Source of the DNA: an uncultured Clostridia bacterium
GTDB lineage: Bacteria > Bacillota > Clostridia > Peptostreptococcales > Anaerovoracaceae
Direction: 5' to 3'
Assembly (NCBI GenBank): GCA_934255435.1
Contig: CAKQNZ010000063.1
Coordinates: forward strand, 1-10,423
DNA: 10,423 bases
Shown: in pieces, positions 6,284 to 10,423 of the stretch
How positions within the stretch are numbered: the first letter of the stretch is position 1
How the letters are laid out: each line of letters starts with the position of its first letter
Position numbers and translations under genes: made by a program
The notes under the pieces: model-generated
Database searches by the model: none
Seen by the model: the letters and a program-made list of their open reading frames with translations, nothing else
What the model was told of the DNA's origin: nothing

Positions 6284-6292
6284 TCATTTGGT

Positions 6293-6321
6293 ATAGTATC
6301 ATTTATTACTTGTTTTGTCAA
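6293..6321 (-). promoter_or_regulatory. Sigma-70-type promoter of the apbE operon
   Basis: On the minus strand a perfect -35 TTGACA (6321-6316), a 17-bp spacer and a -10 TACTAT (6298-6293) are present. Transcription should start near 6286. This gives a leader of about 184 nt before the apbE GTG, holding the dyads and the internal terminator. Confidence 0.8.
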
Positions 6322-6434
6322 TACATCAATATCCGGTCATAGCTTTTGGGGAAAAATTCAGAGGCTCGCCGGCCGCACGCTGTACCTGGATCACAGACTT
6401 CGTATTTTAAAATGATTTCATATACTTACTGCTC
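6322..6434. other. Intergenic stretch with no recognised feature
   Basis: Between the terminator of the surface-protein gene and the apbE promoter I see no gene, RNA or repeat beyond an isolated 10-bp palindrome ATTTTAAAAT at 6404-6413. The whole gap between stop and start codons (6103-6497) is otherwise filled by the terminators, promoter and leader listed separately. Confidence 0.6.
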
Positions 6435-6477
6435 AAAGAAAAATGAAGACCAGCTGCTGCACCTGCTGCCGGTCTTC
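6435..6477 (-). terminator. Intrinsic terminator of the leucine-rich surface-protein gene
   Basis: On the minus strand GAAGACCGGC (6477-6468) and GCTGGTCTTC (6454-6445) form a 10-bp stem with one G-U pair, followed by ATTTTTCTTT (6444-6435). It begins about 20 nt past the TAA at 6498, as expected for the end of that transcript. It separates the surface-protein gene from the apbE operon. Confidence 0.85.
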
Positions 6478-6497
6478 TGTATCTGTCGGTACGTTAT

Positions 6498-9400
6498 TTA
6501 TTTTACTTTGACGGTCTTCGTCTTCGACCATGCTCCGTAATAAGTCTTTCCTGATACTTTCTTGTATGCTCTGACTTTCACGGTGTATCTCTTTCCCTTT
6601 TTCAGTGATTTGATGGTACGTGACGTCTTTGCAGTGTTTATGGTCTTCCATGATCTCGCACCTGACTTTTTATATGCGATCTGGTAAGACACGTCTCCGC
6701 TCTGTTTACCGATCTTCACCGATGCAGAGCGTTTCCCTGCTTTGACTGATTTAAGGGTCGTCTTTGCAGGCACGATGGAGAACGTCTTCACAATCTTTCC
6801 TGTGTAGTAGCCTTCGCCTGTTATCTCCACTTTTCCTGTGCCGATGGCCTTGTTGTTTTTGTATGATACGTTGTAGTCCGTGCCTTCTTTGAGACCTGCT
6901 ATCTTCACGGACGGCTTGTGTGCCTTGCCACTGTATGTGAACTTCGCTGCACTGATGCTGATCTTCATATCTGCCACTGAACCAAGCTGCAGCTTCATAC
7001 CCTTTTCCAGAGCGAACTTCGCAGCTGCGCTGTCTTTGCTGTCGGCTTTTATGGTCATTTCTTCACGGTTTATAAATGAATCGCCTGCTATGTCCTTTAC
7101 CGATGACGGTATATGAATGATTTTCAGTGCATTGCTGCCCTCTTTGCCCATGAACACCTTTGCACCTATAGTTTCGAGAGTGGACGGCAGGCTGAGTTCT
7201 TCCAGCGAATCCATTCTGGCGAAAGCTTCATTTCCTATGGATGTGACGCCTTCAGGAATCACCAGTTTCTTCACGTCTTTAGCCCATGAAAATGCTGATG
7301 CGCTGATGGTTTTCAGCGTTGACGGCAGGATTATCTCCTCCAGGCCCTCTTCGTATCCCCAGAAGGAGAACGGTTCTATCGTAGTTATTCCCTCAGGGAT
7401 GACTACTTTCTTTCCTTTGCACTCTGCGAATCCGTATGCTCCGATGCTTCTGACTGTAGACGGTATCCTGTCCACACCGGTCCAGTTCTCGGCTCCGAAA
7501 AATGCTGAATCCTCAACTGTTTCGAGGCCCTCCGGCAGTTCACAGTCAGTGAGGCCTTCGTCGTACTGGAATGCGCCTTTACCGATGGTCTTCAGGGTGG
7601 ACGGCAGCGTCACTTTCTCAAGATCGAAGCACATGAAGAACGCATATGATCTGATCTTCGTTACGCCATCGGCGACTTTTGCACTGGTGCATCCTCTCGG
7701 GCAGAACACCACTTCATCGCCGTCTTTGTTGTAAAGTACACCGTTATAGCTGCTATACAGCGGATTTTCACCGGATACCGTTATGGTCTTCATATTTTTG
7801 TCTGCGATAGTCTTTCCGGCCACTTCGAAAACATCCCCCATATACTTACCTCCCATGTCTTCGAACGTAGACGGCAGGTGGAGCGTGGAAAGATGTGCTC
7901 CCAGGAACGCTTCCTGTCCTATCGTTTTCAGACCTTCGTTGAGAGTTATGCGGGTGAGAGCACTGCAGCCTGAGAACGCTTTTGCTTCTATTTTCTCTAT
8001 GGTCTCAGACAGTACCACTTTCACCAGCGACTTGCAATTCTGGAAAGCGCTTTCCGGTATCGTCGTCATGCCTTCACCCAGCGTGATCTTCTCGACTGCT
8101 GTGTTGCTGAAGGAGCTTTTGCCGATCTCTGTCACGCTGCTGAGGTTTATGGATGTCAGTCCAGTGCAGCCTGAGAAGGCTTCATCGCCTATGATGGTCA
8201 GAGTCTTCGGCAGCACTACATCCTTTATATCTGTCTTTCCTTTGAAAGCGCCGGCCTCGATGCCTTTTACTGTCGTACCTCCTATTTCTTCAGGTATCTC
8301 CAGCTTCGACATATCGCTGCCCAGGAAGCCGTTTATCATGCCATCTTCCGTCACAGTGAAATCACTCTCGCCCTCTTCCTTGACTACGTTCACTTTGCAC
8401 ACGGCAGTCAGTCTGCCTGCTCTTGCTGTGATCTCAGCTGTTCCCGGTTCGACGCCTGTGACTTCGCCTTTGTCTGTCACTTTCACGATATTTTTATCGC
8501 TGCTGCTCCATACGACTACCGGTATTCGGGCACCTTCAGGTGAGGCTGTCACAGTCAGTGTCTTCGTCTCCTGTCTGCCGATTCTGAGATCGTTCTCGCC
8601 TAAAGTTATGGATGTGGCGTCCCTGAACTCGTCAAGAGTATGGAACACCATTTTGCACTTGTCGCCTCTTGATTCTTTCTCGTTCTTTACGAATGTTTCT
8701 GTCTTCGAACCTGACGGTGCATAGACATCCAGTGCGTAACAGTACGGGATGGCGTCCTTTGCAAGCTCTGTGTCGCTACCTTTTATGACGATATATCTGT
8801 CGCCGCTGTATTCGTAATCAAAGGCACCTTCTCCGATGGACTTCACCGACGCCGGTATCGTTATACCTGCGACATGACTCACGGAAAATGCTCTGTCTCC
8901 GATAGTCTCAAGACCATCATTTAGATCTGCAGATCTGAGCTGTGCATTGAAGAATGCTTCCTGGTCTATAGTCTTCATCATTCCCGGGAATTCCAGATAT
9001 CTCACCGATGAGTTCATGAAAGCCATTTTCCCGATGGATTCCAGGCTGTCAGACAGATCCATCTTTTCTATACTGCTTTTGAAAAACGCATACTTGTCTA
9101 TCGCTGTTGTTTTATCGCTGAATTTTATCGACGTCTTTGCTGCAGGGCAGTATATCAGCGTGCTGCCGTCTGCATCATATACGACGCCGTCTGCTGATGA
9201 ATATGTACTGCCCCCTTCTGCTACATTGACTGCAGTGAGTTTCGCAGGTGTGGCCTGCGGCGTTCCTGTTCCGGAAACATTTACGAACATCTCGCCGAAC
9301 CATGTGCTGTCAGTTCCCACTGTTTTCAGCGACGCCGGAAGGTTCAGCGTCTCCAGTGAGTTCATGCCGCTGAAAGCTTTTGCTGCGATGGAAGTCACTC

Positions 9401-10423
9401 CTTCAGGTATCGTAAGTTCTGTGACAGCAGCCGCCTTGCTGAATGCTCCCGAGGCGATCTCCTTCACGCCTGAAGGCACGGACACTTTCGTGTCTTTGCC
9501 GTTATAGGATGTCAGAACTCCGTCTGTTATCTCAAAATCTGCCGGGTCGCTGACTGTGACTTTGCAGACTGCTGATTTTTCGCATGCTGATGCCTTTATT
9601 TCCGTCGTTCCCGCTGCAACTGCCATGACTTTACCTGTATCATCCACAGATGCTATTTTATCGTCTTCCGATGTCCATGTCACCTTGCGGTCCGTAGCGT
9701 TTTCCGGCAGGACTTCGGCTTTAAGAGTCTCCGAAGCACCTGTGGCGAGGCTGAGAACTGACGGTGTCACTGTCACTGAGCTTACTGCGACATCCTGCGC
9801 ACTGTCGATATCCACGAACTCCAGCTTGCACTTGTCGCCCTTGGACTCCTTCTGCGAGGTTACATATGTTTCAGCTGTGGAACCTTTGTGACCGTATATC
9901 TTTACAGTGTTGTAGTAGGCTGCGAACCCGCTGCCAAGCACCGTATCCTTGTTCAGTATCTTTATGGAAGACCCTCCTGCGGAACCAAGTCCCAGGCTGT
10001 CGAAGGCGTCTCCACCTATATCAGTCACGCTTTCAGGTATCTCTATGACAGTACCTGCTGGAAAATACACTTCGCTGAAAGCTCCATATGCTATTGTCTT
10101 CAGACCTTCATGGAAAGTGACTTCCTTCAGCCTTGCAGCATAAAAAGCACTGCTGTCTATAGTCTCCACTGACGACGGTATATCTATCTTAGTCACCGCT
10201 GCATTGAAAAACGCAGATTTGCCGATCTTCTTAACAGATGACGGTATCGTGACGCTTGTGCATTTTGAATTTTTCAGCGCATTGTCACCGATCTCTGTAA
10301 CTGTATCCGGTATGGTTATAGCTTCATCGCTGCCGTTATATGCAGTCAGGACCCCGTCTGTTATGACAAAGTCGCTGCTGTCACCGGCCGTATCGGCATA
10401 GGACGGCATTACCTGCGATATAC
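6498..10423 (-). CDS. BspA-like leucine-rich-repeat / Big2 / FN3 surface protein (N-terminus beyond the window)
   Basis: The frame is open to the right edge. An ATG at 10409 exists but is probably internal: the residues around it (ISQV-MPSYA-DT) look like the end of a signal peptide, so the true start lies upstream outside the window. Numbering from that Met gives 1303 residues. There are three blocks of T. pallidum/BspA-type leucine-rich repeats, with units such as IPSSVKKIGKSAFFN and LPSTLKTIGKGAFQ (about 14-195, 290-595, 682-1140). Big2 domains separate the blocks (about 207-287 and 598-676). A Lys-rich MBG/Ig-like domain (about 1147-1212, with YSGKAHKPSVKI) and an FN3-type domain (about 1213-1303) end the protein. 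No LPxTG is present; the basic C-terminus may bind the wall. Relatives act as adhesins or surface-binding proteins, but the ligand here is unknown. It has its own terminator and belongs to a separate transcription unit from the apbE operon. Confidence 0.9.
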   Translation of the reverse strand, partial: ISQVMPSYADTAGDSSDFVITDGVLTAYNGSDEAITIPDTVTEIGDNALKNSKCTSVTIPSSVKKIGKSAFFNAAVTKIDIPSSVETIDSSAFYAARLKEVTFHEGLKTIAYGAFSEVYFPAGTVIEIPESVTDIGGDAFDSLGLGSAGGSSIKILNKDTVLGSGFAAYYNTVKIYGHKGSTAETYVTSQKESKGDKCKLEFVDIDSAQDVAVSSVTVTPSVLSLATGASETLKAEVLPENATDRKVTWTSEDDKIASVDDTGKVMAVAAGTTEIKASACEKSAVCKVTVSDPADFEITDGVLTSYNGKDTKVSVPSGVKEIASGAFSKAAAVTELTIPEGVTSIAAKAFSGMNSLETLNLPASLKTVGTDSTWFGEMFVNVSGTGTPQATPAKLTAVNVAEGGSTYSSADGVVYDADGSTLIYCPAAKTSIKFSDKTTAIDKYAFFKSSIEKMDLSDSLESIGKMAFMNSSVRYLEFPGMMKTIDQEAFFNAQLRSADLNDGLETIGDRAFSVSHVAGITIPASVKSIGEGAFDYEYSGDRYIVIKGSDTELAKDAIPYCYALDVYAPSGSKTETFVKNEKESRGDKCKMVFHTLDEFRDATSITLGENDLRIGRQETKTLTVTASPEGARIPVVVWSSSDKNIVKVTDKGEVTGVEPGTAEITARAGRLTAVCKVNVVKEEGESDFTVTEDGMINGFLGSDMSKLEIPEEIGGTTVKGIEAGAFKGKTDIKDVVLPKTLTIIGDEAFSGCTGLTSINLSSVTEIGKSSFSNTAVEKITLGEGMTTIPESAFQNCKSLVKVVLSETIEKIEAKAFSGCSALTRITLNEGLKTIGQEAFLGAHLSTLHLPSTFEDMGGKYMGDVFEVAGKTIADKNMKTITVSGENPLYSSYNGVLYNKDGDEVVFCPRGCTSAKVADGVTKIRSYAFFMCFDLEKVTLPSTLKTIGKGAFQYDEGLTDCELPEGLETVEDSAFFGAENWTGVDRIPSTVRSIGAYGFAECKGKKVVIPEGITTIEPFSFWGYEEGLEEIILPSTLKTISASAFSWAKDVKKLVIPEGVTSIGNEAFARMDSLEELSLPSTLETIGAKVFMGKEGSNALKIIHIPSSVKDIAGDSFINREEMTIKADSKDSAAAKFALEKGMKLQLGSVADMKISISAAKFTYSGKAHKPSVKIAGLKEGTDYNVSYKNNKAIGTGKVEITGEGYYTGKIVKTFSIVPAKTTLKSVKAGKRSASVKIGKQSGDVSYQIAYKKSGARSWKTINTAKTSRTIKSLKKGKRYTVKVRAYKKVSGKTYYGAWSKTKTVKVK

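Noticed and set aside
6103..6286. FMN riboswitch in the apbE leader
   Set aside because: The conserved RFN-element segments are not present and the leader is built around short dyads and a terminator instead.
7117..8724. Long plus-strand open frames opposite the leucine-rich repeat gene
   Set aside because: They mirror the repeat-rich minus-strand gene, lack RBSs, and give Ser/Pro-rich products with no domain pattern.
10407..10409. ATG at 10409 as the real start of the leucine-rich protein
   Set aside because: The frame stays open to the window edge, and the residues around it look like a signal-peptide cleavage region (PSYA-DT). A secreted protein starting here would have no signal sequence.

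Overview
All six recognisable genes lie on the minus strand and read right to left. Both window edges cut through genes. The proteins point to an anaerobic low- to mid-GC Gram-positive, most likely a clostridial Firmicute: strong AGGAGG ribosome binding sites, secreted Lys-rich Ig-like (Big2) and FN3 proteins with no LPxTG anchor, BspA-type leucine-rich repeats, and an ApbE lipoprotein. This assignment rests on protein style alone, and I cannot name a genus.

Layout in transcription order. (1) >10423-6498: a large secreted BspA-like leucine-rich-repeat/Big2/FN3 surface protein whose signal-peptide start lies outside the window. It is followed by its own intrinsic terminator (6435-6477). (2) 6477-6103: an intergenic control region with a near-consensus promoter (TTGACA, 17 bp, TACTAT) facing the next operon. 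It also holds two copies of a GTTAG-N6-CTAAC dyad, with an intrinsic terminator lying between them inside the transcribed leader. (3) 6102-<1: a five-gene operon, made of apbE (FMN transferase lipoprotein), a Tp47-domain protein, a secreted protein with three FMN-binding domains, a membrane-anchored protein with one FMN-binding domain, and a NapH/NosR-like membrane 4Fe-4S protein that runs off the left edge. The last three overlap or are tightly packed.

How they work together. ApbE attaches FMN covalently to the Thr of (S/T)GAT motifs. Four such domains are encoded directly downstream of apbE. The NapH-like protein, with two [4Fe-4S] ferredoxin motifs and several membrane spans, is a plausible entry point for electrons. 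The anchored one-FMN protein and the secreted three-FMN protein would carry them outward. The Tp47-domain protein, related to the 47-kDa 'penicillin-binding' lipoprotein of Treponema pallidum, sits in the middle of this flavin operon. It is the most intriguing member: the context suggests a redox or metal-related job, and the penicillin-binding motifs described for Tp47 do not appear to be conserved here. The dyads overlapping the transcription start resemble metal-responsive DtxR/MntR-type operators, so iron or manganese control is a testable idea. The electron path and the metal link are inferences from gene content, not demonstrated facts.
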